Assembly: GCF_000317895.1 (NCBI RefSeq)
Contig: NC_019567.1
Coordinates: 1,922,001-1,986,000, forward strand
Direction of reading: 5' to 3'
DNA length: 64,000 nt
From: Bdellovibrio bacteriovorus str. Tiberius
GTDB lineage: Bacteria; Bdellovibrionota; Bdellovibrionia; Bdellovibrionales; Bdellovibrionaceae
Shown here: positions 17,805-27,220 of the stretch, piece after piece
How positions within the stretch are numbered: the stretch's first letter is position 1
Layout: each line of letters starts with the position of its first letter
The notes under the pieces: model-generated
What the model saw: the letters and a program-made list of their open reading frames with translations, nothing else
Databases searched by the model: none
What the model was told of the DNA's origin: nothing
Program-made: the position numbers and the translations under genes

Positions 17805-18852
17805 GTTTGCCGCTGGAAACTTCGCTGGCGGTCAGCTCGCGCACCACACGGTAGCGCCAGAAACAAATACGTCCGCCTTCATTCAGCTTCTGTTCCAGAC
17901 GTTCTTCGGTCAATTCAGGACTGCCATCACAATCGATATGTGCAAAGTCTGCAAAGGCGTCCACGCGGTTCACCGACCATGAATAAGGGGCCTTGTCGCG
18001 GGAAAGAAACGCTCGGTTGAATCCGCCATTTCCCAGTTCAATTCCCGCCACCACAATTTTTTCCAAATTCGGATTGCGAATCTGTTCGCGAGCCGTGGCG
18101 ATGGTTTCAGGTTTGTCCAAAGCAATCACAAACGCTTCATCCGCTTGGGGGTCTTTGGTTGAAACCAGGAAGTAAGTTTTTGCGGTATCCACCGGCAACA
18201 TCACAGGTTTCAGCGCCACCGAAGGGCTTACTTGTTCGCCCGAGCCATTGTCGTAACTAAGCACTGAGTGCAGTCGTTCTGCGCCCCGAACTTCAATACG
18301 GGCTACGGATTGGTCCAAGCTCCATTTGAACGCTGATGTATCATAATACTTCTCAAGCTTAAGTTCTTTTTCGCCAATCACGGCGCCCAGGCGGTTGAAG
18401 GCTTTCAGGCGAACAGTGTTGGGTTTCAAGTAAAGGTTCAATAAATGAAGTTTCACACTTTGTACCGAAGAGGGCAGCCAGTGCGTGATTTCTGGGGATG
18501 TCGTATCAGTTAAAGGAGTACTGAAAGAATCCGCGCAAGAGCTGGTGACGTGAAGGACATTTTTGTCCCAGGCTTTGACGGAAAAGGCCTGAGCTTCCGG
18601 CAAGAAGCTGGTGCCGCGAATTTTGATCTGAGCTTTGGCTTCCAGGTCGTGGTGTCGTTCGTCGATTTCGGCGCCGTAGCGCACTTGGGTCCACACACGC
18701 TGAGGTTCGTTGGTGTTGTTGGTGACAAACAAGGTCAGGTGCTCCGGGGCGCACAGCGACGGGCTGTAAAACACCTGCGAGGCTTCCGCCGTGAAGGAAG
18801 TCATAAGGATCAAGCTGCCAATACCGATTGAAGTCTTAATACCAAAATCCAT
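17779..18852 (-). CDS. Exported hypothetical protein
   Basis: A 357-residue protein with a signal peptide (residues 1-25, ending TAEAS). The remainder looks like beta-rich sandwich domains (LHLLNLYLKPNTVRL, DTAKTYFLVSTKD) with two Cys in the mature N-terminal half. I recognise no family. The 3' end overlaps the convergent PTPS gene by 26 bases. It is divergent from feoA across 185 bases. Likely periplasmic. Confidence 0.65.
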   Translation of the reverse strand: MDFGIKTSIGIGSLILMTSFTAEASQVFYSPSLCAPEHLTLFVTNNTNEPQRVWTQVRYGAEIDERHHDLEAKAQIKIRGTSFLPEAQAFSVKAWDKNVLHVTSSCADSFSTPLTDTTSPEITHWLPSSVQSVKLHLLNLYLKPNTVRLKAFNRLGAVIGEKELKLEKYYDTSAFKWSLDQSVARIEVRGAERLHSVLSYDNGSGEQVSPSVALKPVMLPVDTAKTYFLVSTKDPQADEAFVIALDKPETIATAREQIRNPNLEKIVVAGIELGNGGFNRAFLSRDKAPYSWSVNRVDAFADFAHIDCDGSPELTEERLEQKLNEGGRICFWRYRVVRELTASEVSSGKLKPWTAPP

Positions 18853-19037
18853 ATAGATTTCGGATCGGTAGGCTGGTTTTGAACTTAACCAAAGGTCCTA
18901 AAAACCAGACTTAAGGCGGAATAAAGTGAGGCTATTTTGGACTTATTTTCAATTGGCTTTCAATGATAAAGGGGGTGGTCAAAGGACTTCCCTTTAGTTC
19001 CTAGACCCCGTAACTAAGCATATCGTCAGGGGAAAAC
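18853..19037. promoter_or_regulatory. Divergent regulatory region between the exported protein and feoA
   Basis: This 185-base AT-leaning region must contain the feoA promoter. I looked for a Fur box (GATAATGATAATCATTATC-like) and found only weak partial matches such as CAATGATAAA near 18961. No clear terminator or riboswitch is visible. Iron control is expected from the function but is not shown by the sequence. Confidence 0.4.
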
Positions 19038-19268
19038 ATGAATTTACACGACATGACAATCAAGTCAGGCCAGTCCGTCGAAATCACCGGTTTTGCTGGT
19101 GAGGACATTTTGCGTGAACGTCTGCACGAAATGGGTTTAAGAGTCGGCTCTATCATCACTATTTTGGGGAAAGCTCCGTTTGGAGGTCCCTTGCTGATTC
19201 GTTTCAACACCAGTTTCCTGGCTTTGAGAAAAGAGGAGGCGGCATGCGCTCTGGTGACGCTGAAGTAA
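19038..19268 (+). CDS. feoA: Ferrous iron transport protein FeoA
   Basis: A 76-residue SH3-like cytosolic partner of FeoB. Family features are visible: ERLHEMGLRVGSIITI followed by APFGGPLLIRF and a late ALRKEEAACALV strand. Length is normal. An AGGGGAAAAC stretch precedes the ATG. The 3' end overlaps feoB by 25 bases, which indicates strong translational coupling. Confidence 0.95.
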   Translation: MNLHDMTIKSGQSVEITGFAGEDILRERLHEMGLRVGSIITILGKAPFGGPLLIRFNTSFLALRKEEAACALVTLK

Positions 19269-21160
19269 CTTTGGCTAATAAATGTGTGGCTCTGGTTGGG
19301 GCTCCAAATTCTGGTAAAACAACTCTTTATAACTGGCTGACGGGTTCTCGTTTTAAAACCGTGAACTATCCGGGCGCCACGGTCGAGTTTTCCTTGGGGC
19401 ATCTGGCTTCTCACTTGGGTGAAGGTCTGCAGGCCATGGACACTCCGGGCACTTACAGTCTGCACCCGAAGAGTGCTGACGAATGGGTGACTCTTCGTTC
19501 TATCTATGAAAATCCGAAGGTCGATAAAATCGACGGCATCATCGTGGTGGTGGACGGCACTCAGCTGTCCCGTCACTTGCAACTTGTGATGCAGATGAAG
19601 GAAACCGGATTCCCGATGATGGTGGTTGTGACCATGTCGGATCTTTTGCGTCGTGAAGGTGTCGAGCTGGATTTGACTTATCTTGAAAAAACCTTCGGCT
19701 GTCCGGTATTGACCTTTGATGGTTTGCTGGCTGGCGGATTGCTTGAGATCGTGTCGGCAGCCGGGAAGCTGGGGTCTTCCCAGAAACCATCCCGTCCTGT
19801 GCCATGGGGCTTTGCTCAGCAGGAAGAAAAACTGAAAGAGTGCGAGCGCATTGCGCAGGAAGCTCTTCAGCATAAAACTGATCATGCGCAGGAACGTTTG
19901 AATCGTATCGTGGCCTCGACGGAAAAGATCGATCGCGTGTTGTTGCATCCGTGGTTTGGTATTTTGTTCTTTATTCTGATCATGGGCGGATTGTTTGCCA
20001 GTGTGTTCTGGCTGGCAACACCTTTCATGGACTTGATCGACGGCTGGTTCACGGGCTTTGCAGAAACAGTGGCAGCCTGGGGGCCGGGCACTTTGTGGGC
20101 GGATTTCCTGGCTAACGGTGTGGTCACAAGCTTTGCGGCGTTCATGGTCTTTGTTCCGCAGATCTTTATTTTGTTTGTGGCTATCGGATTGCTTGAAAGC
20201 ACTGGCTATCTTGCCCGTGCGGCGACGTTGATTGATCGTCCGTTCTCGGCTTTGGGTATGAGCGGTCGTTCGTTTGTTCCGTTGCTGTCAGGCTTTGCCT
20301 GTGCGGTGCCGGCGATCATCGCCACTCGCAATATCCCGTCCACCAAGGATCGTCTGATCACGGCCTTTGTGGTGCCTTTGATGAGCTGCTCGGCACGTTT
20401 GCCGGTCTATGCTCTGTGTATTGCGTTCTTGTTCCATGGTGAATCGGCACTTTATGCCGGTCTTGCGATGGCGGCGCTTTATCTGGGTTCTATCGTGGTT
20501 GGGGCATTTGCTGCAGGTATCATCAGCAAATTCATTCCGCGCACGGAGCCGTCCTTCTTTATGATGGAGCTTCCGATTTATCGCCGTCCTAAGCTGCGCG
20601 TGATTTTACGTCAGGCGTGGACTCGTACTTTATCTTACGTGAAACGTGCCGGTCCGATCATCTTCACTTTCGCGGTGATCATCTGGGTGGGAACGACCTT
20701 CCCGAATTATCAGACCGAAGACGCGCATCAGAAGCTGGAAGAAAGCTATGTGGGTCGCGCGGGTAAGTTCATTGAGCCCGTTGTGCAACCGATGGGTGTG
20801 GACTGGCGTGTGGGTGTGGGCTTGATTTCAGCCTTTGCCGCACGTGAGGTGTTTGTGTCCTCTATGGCGGTGACCTTCAATATCACGGACACTGATGAGG
20901 ATTCCCAGCAGCAGGCGTTGTTGACTCAGATGAGCACAGCCACGAACTCGGCCGGTGAAAAGATCTTCACGGTCAGCTCGGTTATTGGTCTTATGATCTT
21001 CTTCCTGATTGCCCTTCAATGCATGTCCACCGTGGGTGTCCAGATTCGTGAATCCGGTTCCTGGAAATTTGCGATGATGCAATTGGTGGTCTTTAACGTC
21101 GCGGCCTACGTTTTGGTCGTTGTCGTGGTTCAGTCTTTGAGATTCCTGGGCGTACCTTAA
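19244..21160 (+). CDS. feoB: Ferrous iron transporter FeoB
   Basis: A 638-residue GTP-dependent Fe(II) uptake protein of the inner membrane. The N-terminal G domain has G1 GAPNSGKTT, G2-region YPGATVEF, and G3 DTPGTYSL. The G4 position reads TMSDL instead of the usual NxxD, so the guanine-selecting Asn is Thr. The membrane part has the paired Gate motifs (SFVPLLSGFACAVPAI and the later GLISAFAAREVF). At 638 residues it is a short-type FeoB, and there is no feoC downstream. It ends 6 bases from the convergent glycosyltransferase stop. Confidence 0.95.
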   Translation: MRSGDAEVTLANKCVALVGAPNSGKTTLYNWLTGSRFKTVNYPGATVEFSLGHLASHLGEGLQAMDTPGTYSLHPKSADEWVTLRSIYENPKVDKIDGIIVVVDGTQLSRHLQLVMQMKETGFPMMVVVTMSDLLRREGVELDLTYLEKTFGCPVLTFDGLLAGGLLEIVSAAGKLGSSQKPSRPVPWGFAQQEEKLKECERIAQEALQHKTDHAQERLNRIVASTEKIDRVLLHPWFGILFFILIMGGLFASVFWLATPFMDLIDGWFTGFAETVAAWGPGTLWADFLANGVVTSFAAFMVFVPQIFILFVAIGLLESTGYLARAATLIDRPFSALGMSGRSFVPLLSGFACAVPAIIATRNIPSTKDRLITAFVVPLMSCSARLPVYALCIAFLFHGESALYAGLAMAALYLGSIVVGAFAAGIISKFIPRTEPSFFMMELPIYRRPKLRVILRQAWTRTLSYVKRAGPIIFTFAVIIWVGTTFPNYQTEDAHQKLEESYVGRAGKFIEPVVQPMGVDWRVGVGLISAFAAREVFVSSMAVTFNITDTDEDSQQQALLTQMSTATNSAGEKIFTVSSVIGLMIFFLIALQCMSTVGVQIRESGSWKFAMMQLVVFNVAAYVLVVVVVQSLRFLGVP

Positions 21161-21166
21161 GCTTTT

Positions 21167-22333
21167 TTAAAGCGCGCCCTTCATCAAATCTTTGTACAAT
21201 TTAAGTGTCTGTTCTTGGGTGCTTTGCCAGCGATGCTGGTTCAGTGTCCAAGCGCGGGCCTTTTGGCCCTGTTCGCGGGCCATATCTGGGTTCCGAATAT
21301 AGAACCTCAGGGCCTCGGACAAACTCTTGGGGTCTTTCGGCTGAACCAGATAGCCGCGTTCGTTCTTTCCGACCTGTTCGGTCGTTCCGCCAGCGTCAGT
21401 GCCAATCACAGGCTTTTCCATCAGCATGGCATCAAGCACACTCAACGAATAGGTTTCGTTGTAAGAGGCCAGAATAAACACGTCCAAAGCATCAATGTAC
21501 GGGATGTAGTCGCGCTGGAATGGAATGCGATGCAAATGCCCTTTCAGGCGAGGTTCTTGCTGCTTTTGTTCAATCCAGTTTTTTAGCTCCAAGGACTGCG
21601 CTTCATAGGTGACTTGACCGTTGCTGTCGCGGCTTTCAATTGTCGGGTCACCCACAATCACCATGTGAATTTTTTGAACTTCGTCGTCCGTCAGGTGATC
21701 CAAAGCTTCGACCAGTTCACGCACGCCTTTACCGGCATCCAGGCGGCACAAAGTTCCGAACGCCAATTCGGAAGGTTTCAGGCCCAGCTTTTCACGCAAG
21801 GCCAGGCGGGCTTCGGGGTTGGAATTAAACTCTTCAGTTTTTCGTCCATAGCGCATCAGAGTCAGTTTGGATGGATCAATCGGGAAATTCTTGCTGGCTT
21901 CGCTCAGTACAAATTCAGACGATGAACACAAGGCATCGACTTTGGAAAACATCCAGCGATGGAATAAATCATTTTTCGCCGGGGCGTTCATGTACAGATT
22001 GTAGACGTGCTTGGGGGTGGATGAATTCCAGCGCGCCAGCACGCAAGCCCACATATCCAGACGGGTGTGGGACTGCAGGTGAGTGATCCCGTGTTCGCGC
22101 ACAATCCTGCGAATCAAACGGGCTTCCTGCAGTTTCGAGATTTTTTTTTCGGGAAAGGTGATGACTTCCACCGGGGTCTTTTTCAGTTCTTCGGCCACAC
22201 GCGAGTGGGCCGAGCACAGCACGCGCTGATTCAGGCCGGTTTCAGCCAGCTTCTGAATCAGTTCCGTGGTGTATATTTCAAGCCCGCCCCAGCTGAGGGA
22301 CTGGATGCAGTGAAGAACCTTTATTTCGCCCAT
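21167..22333 (-). CDS. GT4 family glycosyltransferase
   Basis: A 388-residue GT-B fold enzyme, likely adding a sugar to an envelope glycan from a nucleotide donor. The N-terminal Gly-rich segment SLSWGGLEIYTTEL and the C-terminal donor-site block ASYNETYSLSVLDAM, then KPVIGTDAGGTTE, are typical of GT4. The EX7E motif appears as EX7D (Glu then Asp). It overlaps the 3' end of rfbB by 13 bases and is the last gene of the dTDP-sugar operon, so a dTDP-linked donor is a reasonable guess. It is probably cytoplasmic and membrane-associated. Confidence 0.88.
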   Translation of the reverse strand: MGEIKVLHCIQSLSWGGLEIYTTELIQKLAETGLNQRVLCSAHSRVAEELKKTPVEVITFPEKKISKLQEARLIRRIVREHGITHLQSHTRLDMWACVLARWNSSTPKHVYNLYMNAPAKNDLFHRWMFSKVDALCSSSEFVLSEASKNFPIDPSKLTLMRYGRKTEEFNSNPEARLALREKLGLKPSELAFGTLCRLDAGKGVRELVEALDHLTDDEVQKIHMVIVGDPTIESRDSNGQVTYEAQSLELKNWIEQKQQEPRLKGHLHRIPFQRDYIPYIDALDVFILASYNETYSLSVLDAMLMEKPVIGTDAGGTTEQVGKNERGYLVQPKDPKSLSEALRFYIRNPDMAREQGQKARAWTLNQHRWQSTQEQTLKLYKDLMKGAL

Positions 22334-23307
22334 AGGGATTTGAAGTGCTCAATGGTCTTGCCAAGGCCTTCTTCTTCAAAACGCACCGTTGGCTGCCAGT
22401 TCAGTTCTTTTTGTGCTTTGGAGTAATTGATCGCATAGCGGAAATCATGTCCCTTACGGTCCGTCACAAAGCTTAGCAGGGATTCCGGTTTGCCCAGATG
22501 TTTTAGAATCATCTTGGCAACATCCAGGTTCTGGCGTTCCGAGTTTCCACCCAGATTATAGACTTCACCAGCTTTGCCTTTAGTGAAGGCCAGCCACACA
22601 CCTTCATTGTGATCATCCACATAGATCCAGTCGCGAATATTCATGCCGGTGCCATAGATCGGCAATTTTTCATTGGCCAAAGCGCGTTTGATCATCAGCG
22701 GGATGAATTTTTCTTCGACCTGGTAAGGGCCATAGTTGTTGGAACAACGGGTGATCACCACTGGCATTTTATAAGTTTCAAAGAACGCACGGCACATCAG
22801 GTCCGCACTGGCTTTGGAGGCGCTGTACGGGCTGTTCGGCGTGATCGGGGTTTCTTCAGTGAAGGCCGGATCTTCCATTTGCAAAGTGCCGTAAACTTCG
22901 TCTGTGGAAACTTGCAGGTATTTGAAAGACGGATTCTTTTCAAAAAGATTCAAGCTTTCTTTCAGCAGATTCAAAGTGCCCAGAACATTCGTCTCAACGA
23001 AGATGTTCGGATTTTCAATAGAACGGTCCACGTGGGATTCGGCTGCGAAATTCAAAACACCGCTGAAGTTGTATTTTTGGAACAGGTCATGAACCAGCTT
23101 CGTGTCGCGGATATCGCCTTTAACAAAAGTCAGGTGTTTGTGTGCATCCAGTTCGGCTTGAATATTTTCCAGACGGCCGGCATAAGTCAAAGCATCCAGG
23201 ATGACAAAGTCATACTGAGCCTTGATGCTGTCTCGGCAGGTGATGGTCTTGATAAAGTTGGATCCGATAAAGCCGGCACAACCGGTCAGTAGAACTGTCT
23301 GTTTCAT
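22321..23307 (-). CDS. rfbB: dTDP-glucose 4,6-dehydratase
   Basis: A 328-residue extended SDR enzyme converting dTDP-glucose to dTDP-4-keto-6-deoxyglucose. The NAD motif is GCAGFIGSNF at the N-terminus. STDEVYG carries the catalytic region, and YSASKAS is the YxxxK site. FIPLMIKRAL and NIRDWIYVDDH are RmlB-specific. It lies 3 bases downstream of rfbA and overlaps the glycosyltransferase gene. No rmlC or rmlD is in the operon, which argues against dTDP-rhamnose as the product. Confidence 0.95.
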   Translation of the reverse strand: MKQTVLLTGCAGFIGSNFIKTITCRDSIKAQYDFVILDALTYAGRLENIQAELDAHKHLTFVKGDIRDTKLVHDLFQKYNFSGVLNFAAESHVDRSIENPNIFVETNVLGTLNLLKESLNLFEKNPSFKYLQVSTDEVYGTLQMEDPAFTEETPITPNSPYSASKASADLMCRAFFETYKMPVVITRCSNNYGPYQVEEKFIPLMIKRALANEKLPIYGTGMNIRDWIYVDDHNEGVWLAFTKGKAGEVYNLGGNSERQNLDVAKMILKHLGKPESLLSFVTDRKGHDFRYAINYSKAQKELNWQPTVRFEEEGLGKTIEHFKSLWAK

Positions 23308-23310
23308 AAA

Positions 23311-24198
23311 CTAGATTTCCTCAGAGATGATTTTTTCAAGGTAGCTGCGGTAAGAACATTTCGGCAAATCAGCCGTGATCTTCTGCAGTTGTTCCAGAGT
23401 GATGAATTTCATACGGTAAGCGCATTCTTCCAGGCAGGCCACTTTCATGCCCTGGCGTTCTTCGATGGCGCCGATAAAAGACGCTGCATCCAGCAGTGAA
23501 CGCGGAGTGCCCGTGTCCAGCCACGCCAGACCACGATACATCATTTCCACACCCAGAGTGTCTTCGTTGTGATAACTCAGGATCAGGTCCACGATTTCGG
23601 TTTCACCACGCGGGGAGGGTTTCAGGGATTTCGCACGTTTGGCCACAGTTTTGTCAAACAGGTACAGACCCGGAATGGCGAACTGGGATTTTGGAACTTT
23701 TGGTTTTTCTTCGATGGATTTGACTTTTTTGGTGTTCTTGTCGAATTCAACCACGCCGTAAGCAGACGGATCCGCCACATAGTAAGCAAACACACGTCCA
23801 TTCAGGCCACCGGCTTTTTCTTTTTGGGCCTTGATCGCCTCGCGGAAGAAAGTCAGATCGCCATAGAACAAATTATCACCCAGCATCAGACAGACATCGT
23901 CATCACCAATGAAATCTTCACCCAGCACAAAGGCTTCAGGCAGTCCATTTGGCTTTTCCTGAACTACGTAAGAAAGGTTGATGCCGAATTGAGAACCATC
24001 ACCCAAAAGTTTTTTAAACAGGGGCTGGTCGTCAGGTGATGTGATGATCAGAATGTCTTTGATCCCACCCAGCATTAAAATACTCAGCGGATAATAAATC
24101 ATCGGCTTGTCATAGATGGACTGAAGCTGCTTGGTCATGACCCGGGTCATTGGGTAAAGGCGAGAACCGGCACCTCCGGCAAGAATAATACCCTTCAT
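23311..24198 (-). CDS. rfbA: Glucose-1-phosphate thymidylyltransferase
   Basis: A 295-residue nucleotidyltransferase making dTDP-glucose from dTTP and glucose-1-phosphate. The signature is GGAGSRLYPMT, with Ser in place of the common Thr, followed by QLQSIYDKPMIYYPLS. LMLGDNLFYG holds the metal-binding Asp, and RGLAWLDTGTP is RmlA-specific. Length is normal. The start touches the stop of the aminotransferase gene directly (24198/24199), so the two are co-translated. Confidence 0.95.
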   Translation of the reverse strand: MKGIILAGGAGSRLYPMTRVMTKQLQSIYDKPMIYYPLSILMLGGIKDILIITSPDDQPLFKKLLGDGSQFGINLSYVVQEKPNGLPEAFVLGEDFIGDDDVCLMLGDNLFYGDLTFFREAIKAQKEKAGGLNGRVFAYYVADPSAYGVVEFDKNTKKVKSIEEKPKVPKSQFAIPGLYLFDKTVAKRAKSLKPSPRGETEIVDLILSYHNEDTLGVEMMYRGLAWLDTGTPRSLLDAASFIGAIEERQGMKVACLEECAYRMKFITLEQLQKITADLPKCSYRSYLEKIISEEI

Positions 24199-25335
24199 TT
24201 ATTTCCCCTTAAAAAATTTATTAACTTCGTCCAGGACGAACTGCGCATCCGCCGCTGTCATATCCGCCCACAAAGGCAGGCGCAGCAAGCGGGCCGAGTG
24301 ATCATCAGTGACAGCCATGCTGCCGCTGACTTTTCCATATTTCAAACCCGCAGGCGCGGAATGCAAAGGCACGTAATGGAACGTGGACTGGATTCCGGCA
24401 TCTTTCAGGTAGGACCAGAGCTCAATGCGGGTCTGCATGGTCGGCAGCAGGAAATAGAAAATATGCGCGTTGGCTTTGGCATCTGCCGGAACAGTCATGC
24501 GCTGAACTTTGCCAGCGGCTTCAAGGTCTGCCATGCCGTCATAGTACTGTTTCCAGATGGCCATACGGCGAGCGGTGATTTTTTCACCCTCTTCCAGTTG
24601 GGACATCAGGAACGCAGCGGATAGCTCAGAAAGCAGATAGGAAGATCCCTTGTCCTGCCAGGTGTATTTGTCCACTTGGCCATTCAGGAACTGCTGACGG
24701 TTGGTCCCTTTATCGCGCACGATTTCAGCGCGAGCCACCAGGCGGGGGTCATTGATGGTCAGTGCACCACCTTCGCCGCAGACGATGTTCTTGGTTTCAT
24801 GGAAACTGAAGGCCGCCATGTGGCCCCAGGCTCCCAGTGCTTTGCCTTTATAGGAAGCAAAGATACCCTGAGCGGCGTCTTCCACCACCCAGATGTTGTT
24901 CTTGTTCGCAAGCTCCATGATTTTGTCCATTTCGCAGCCCACGCCCGCATAGTGCACTGGCATGATCACACGCGTGCGTGCGGTGATGGCTTTGGCAATG
25001 GCATCAACATCGATGTTCATGGTCTTGGGATCCACATCCACGAAAACCGGGATGGCACCATAAAGGGCCACGACGTTGGCGGTGGAGGTGAAGGTGAAAG
25101 ATGGCAGAATAACTTCATCACCCGGGCCGATGTCAGCCAAAACCATGGCCATTTCAAGGGCGGAAGTACAAGACGGGGTGATGACGGTCATCAGGGTGGG
25201 AAGATTCTTGTTGAACCATTCCGTGCATTTTTTGTTGAACTGACCTTCTCCGCTGAGTTTTTTATTGGAGATGGCTTGAGAAATGTACTTCTCTTCGTTC
25301 GAGCTTTTAGGCGGTAAATTGAATGGAATTTTCAT
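24199..25335 (-). CDS. wecE: dTDP-4-amino-4,6-dideoxygalactose transaminase-like (WecE/RffA type)
   Basis: A 378-residue PLP-dependent DegT/DnrJ/EryC1 family aminotransferase. The PLP lysine is in FHETKNIVCGEGGA, and VEDAAQGIFASYKGK holds the PLP-contacting Asp. The HETKN-CGEGGA wording is characteristic of RffA/WecE enzymes, which aminate C4 of dTDP-4-keto-6-deoxyglucose. As the first gene of the operon, with rfbA and rfbB after it, it likely makes dTDP-Fuc4N or its C4 epimer. No N-acetyltransferase gene is next to it. A short gap separates it from the chemoreceptor gene. Confidence 0.9.
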   Translation of the reverse strand: MKIPFNLPPKSSNEEKYISQAISNKKLSGEGQFNKKCTEWFNKNLPTLMTVITPSCTSALEMAMVLADIGPGDEVILPSFTFTSTANVVALYGAIPVFVDVDPKTMNIDVDAIAKAITARTRVIMPVHYAGVGCEMDKIMELANKNNIWVVEDAAQGIFASYKGKALGAWGHMAAFSFHETKNIVCGEGGALTINDPRLVARAEIVRDKGTNRQQFLNGQVDKYTWQDKGSSYLLSELSAAFLMSQLEEGEKITARRMAIWKQYYDGMADLEAAGKVQRMTVPADAKANAHIFYFLLPTMQTRIELWSYLKDAGIQSTFHYVPLHSAPAGLKYGKVSGSMAVTDDHSARLLRLPLWADMTAADAQFVLDEVNKFFKGK

Positions 25336-25376
25336 GCTCCCCCATAGTAGCGCAAGGGGTATGGGGGAGCAAAGAA

Positions 25377-27029
25377 TTAAAAGCCGTCGGTTGTGCCGAC
25401 TTTGCCACGTGGTTCGTCGTCATCAAAGGGGATGACCGAGTTGCTCTGTGACTTTTTCTCCACGCGTGGGGTCGGACTGGCTGGGCGGGTTGTTTTCTTC
25501 GCAAATGGAATGACTTTTTTGTCAGCAGACGGGCGAACGGGTACAGCCGCAGCTGGTGCTGGTTCGTGTTGTCCAGACCCTTGGATGACCTCGTTCAGAC
25601 TGACAACCATGCTTTGCATCTGCTGGGCCTGGGCGCTGATTTCTTCGGAGGAAGCCGCAATTTCTTCAGAAGATGCCGCATTCGCCTGAGAACCCTGATC
25701 CAATTGGTTCATGGCTTTGCTGATTTGCTGGATACCGGTGGTTTGCTCAGAGCTTGCCGCTGCAATTTCGTTGTTCAGATCTGCGACCTTTTTCACGGAG
25801 GTCACGATGGTCTGCAGAACTTCGCCAGAACGGTCGGCGATTTGTGAGCCACGGTCTACTTTTTCAACGCTGTCTTTGATCAAAACATTGATGTCTTTTG
25901 CTGCAACTGCGGAGCGTTGCGCCAGCGCGCGCACGGCCTCTGCCACGACCGCAAAGCCTTTGCCTTGTTCGCCGGCACGAGCGGCCTCGACTGCCGCATT
26001 CAGAGCCAGAAGGTTGGTCTGGAAGGCGATATCGTCAATAACGCTGATGATTTCCTCAATCTTTTTAGAAGAATGGGAAATATCGTTCATGGAAGAAATC
26101 AGCAAAGTGATTTCGTTCTGACCCTGTTCCGCAGAATCTTTGGATGACTGAGACAGGGAGGCTGCTTGTTTCGCGTTGTCCGAATTCATCTTTACCATGG
26201 AAGACATTTCTTCCAGTGACGCGACAGTTTCTTCCAGAGAAGCGGCAGCTTCGGTAGAGGACTGTGAAAGCGTCTGACCTGCGGCGGTCAGCTGAGTGAT
26301 CGCGCCGGAGACCTGAGTGCCAGCCTCGGAAAGACCGGTGGCAATAGAGCTCACGGTGTTGGAAACACGATAAGCGATCCACATTAAAATACCGAACACC
26401 AGGGTCGCGCACAGGGCTGAGATCAGCATTAGTAGTTGCGTCTGAAATTTACGTTCGTCTTGTTGTACCTTGTCATTGGCAGCAGAAATTTCACGGTAAA
26501 GCTTCATGTTGGCGGCGATAGCATCCTGATAAGCGATGGCCATCACATGCCATTCACCACCGTTCATTGCGGTGTGAACTTGTTTGTTGGCGACAGCATT
26601 ATTTTGATCAAGCAGATAGATCATCTGTTCTGTTAACTTATAGAAGGAGTCCTGGATGGATTTTGGTTTTGCCCAGTTTTTGGCTTCGTCTTCAGTGAAC
26701 TTGGTGCTGGCGTAAACCTCTTCGAACTTTTTGAATTCGTCAAAGGCACTGCGGGCGCGCTTGATAAAGCCTTCGCGGGATTTTTGGTCTTCATCGTTGG
26801 CCAGGGCGGCCCAGATGAAATAGCCAATACGAGCCCGCTGCATGCCCAGCTGACCCAGAGCGTCCATGTTCGGAACGACCTCGGTGTAAGCGCCTGTCAG
26901 CATGGATCCAAGACTGTCCATAGAACGCCAAGAAATGGTAGTGAGGACAGCGAATGCGATCACTGGCAAGATTGCAGAAAACAACAAACGCCCGCGCAAA
27001 CCGCGGAACCAAGACGAGGACGAACTCAT
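25377..27029 (-). CDS. Methyl-accepting chemotaxis protein
   Basis: A 550-residue chemoreceptor. TM1 spans about residues 14-33. A periplasmic four-helix-type sensor of about 160 residues follows, then TM2 at about 196-220. The cytoplasmic signalling tip is intact (QTNLLALNAAVEAARAGEQG, then FAVVAEAVRALAQRS). The Ala/Ser/Glu-rich adaptation helices are recognisable. The C-terminal tail is Pro- and charge-rich and ends VGTTDGF; the NWETF-type pentapeptide for CheR/CheB is absent. The ligand is unknown. There are no che genes nearby. Confidence 0.95.
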   Translation of the reverse strand: MSSSSSWFRGLRGRLLFSAILPVIAFAVLTTISWRSMDSLGSMLTGAYTEVVPNMDALGQLGMQRARIGYFIWAALANDEDQKSREGFIKRARSAFDEFKKFEEVYASTKFTEDEAKNWAKPKSIQDSFYKLTEQMIYLLDQNNAVANKQVHTAMNGGEWHVMAIAYQDAIAANMKLYREISAANDKVQQDERKFQTQLLMLISALCATLVFGILMWIAYRVSNTVSSIATGLSEAGTQVSGAITQLTAAGQTLSQSSTEAAASLEETVASLEEMSSMVKMNSDNAKQAASLSQSSKDSAEQGQNEITLLISSMNDISHSSKKIEEIISVIDDIAFQTNLLALNAAVEAARAGEQGKGFAVVAEAVRALAQRSAVAAKDINVLIKDSVEKVDRGSQIADRSGEVLQTIVTSVKKVADLNNEIAAASSEQTTGIQQISKAMNQLDQGSQANAASSEEIAASSEEISAQAQQMQSMVVSLNEVIQGSGQHEPAPAAAVPVRPSADKKVIPFAKKTTRPASPTPRVEKKSQSNSVIPFDDDEPRGKVGTTDGF

Positions 27030-27088
27030 GGATGACTCCTTAAATATGGAAAAACTTTGATATGTTTCTGTTCGTCAAATGGATTGCA

Positions 27089-27107
27089 GTTCTTTAATCA
27101 AAAGAAC
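27089..27107. promoter_or_regulatory. Inverted repeat upstream of the chemoreceptor gene
   Basis: GTTCTTT-AATCA-AAAGAAC is a perfect 7-bp inverted repeat about 60 bases upstream of the chemoreceptor start. It also lies upstream of the divergent zincin gene. Spacing and lack of a T-run fit an operator. No FliA-type promoter was recognised. Confidence 0.4.
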
Positions 27108-27220
27108 TTGTTGTAATACTCGACTAAGGTGCAGTGCTTCATAACTTATTTAAATGTTTGAGTTTGTCCGCATCATGTTGATACGCTTTTTGAACGTCTA
27201 GACTCAAGGAGGGGAAAGTC

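Noticed and set aside
18900-19000. Fur box upstream of feoA
   Set aside because: Only partial matches (CAATGATAAA) were found; no 19-bp palindrome fits well enough to report.
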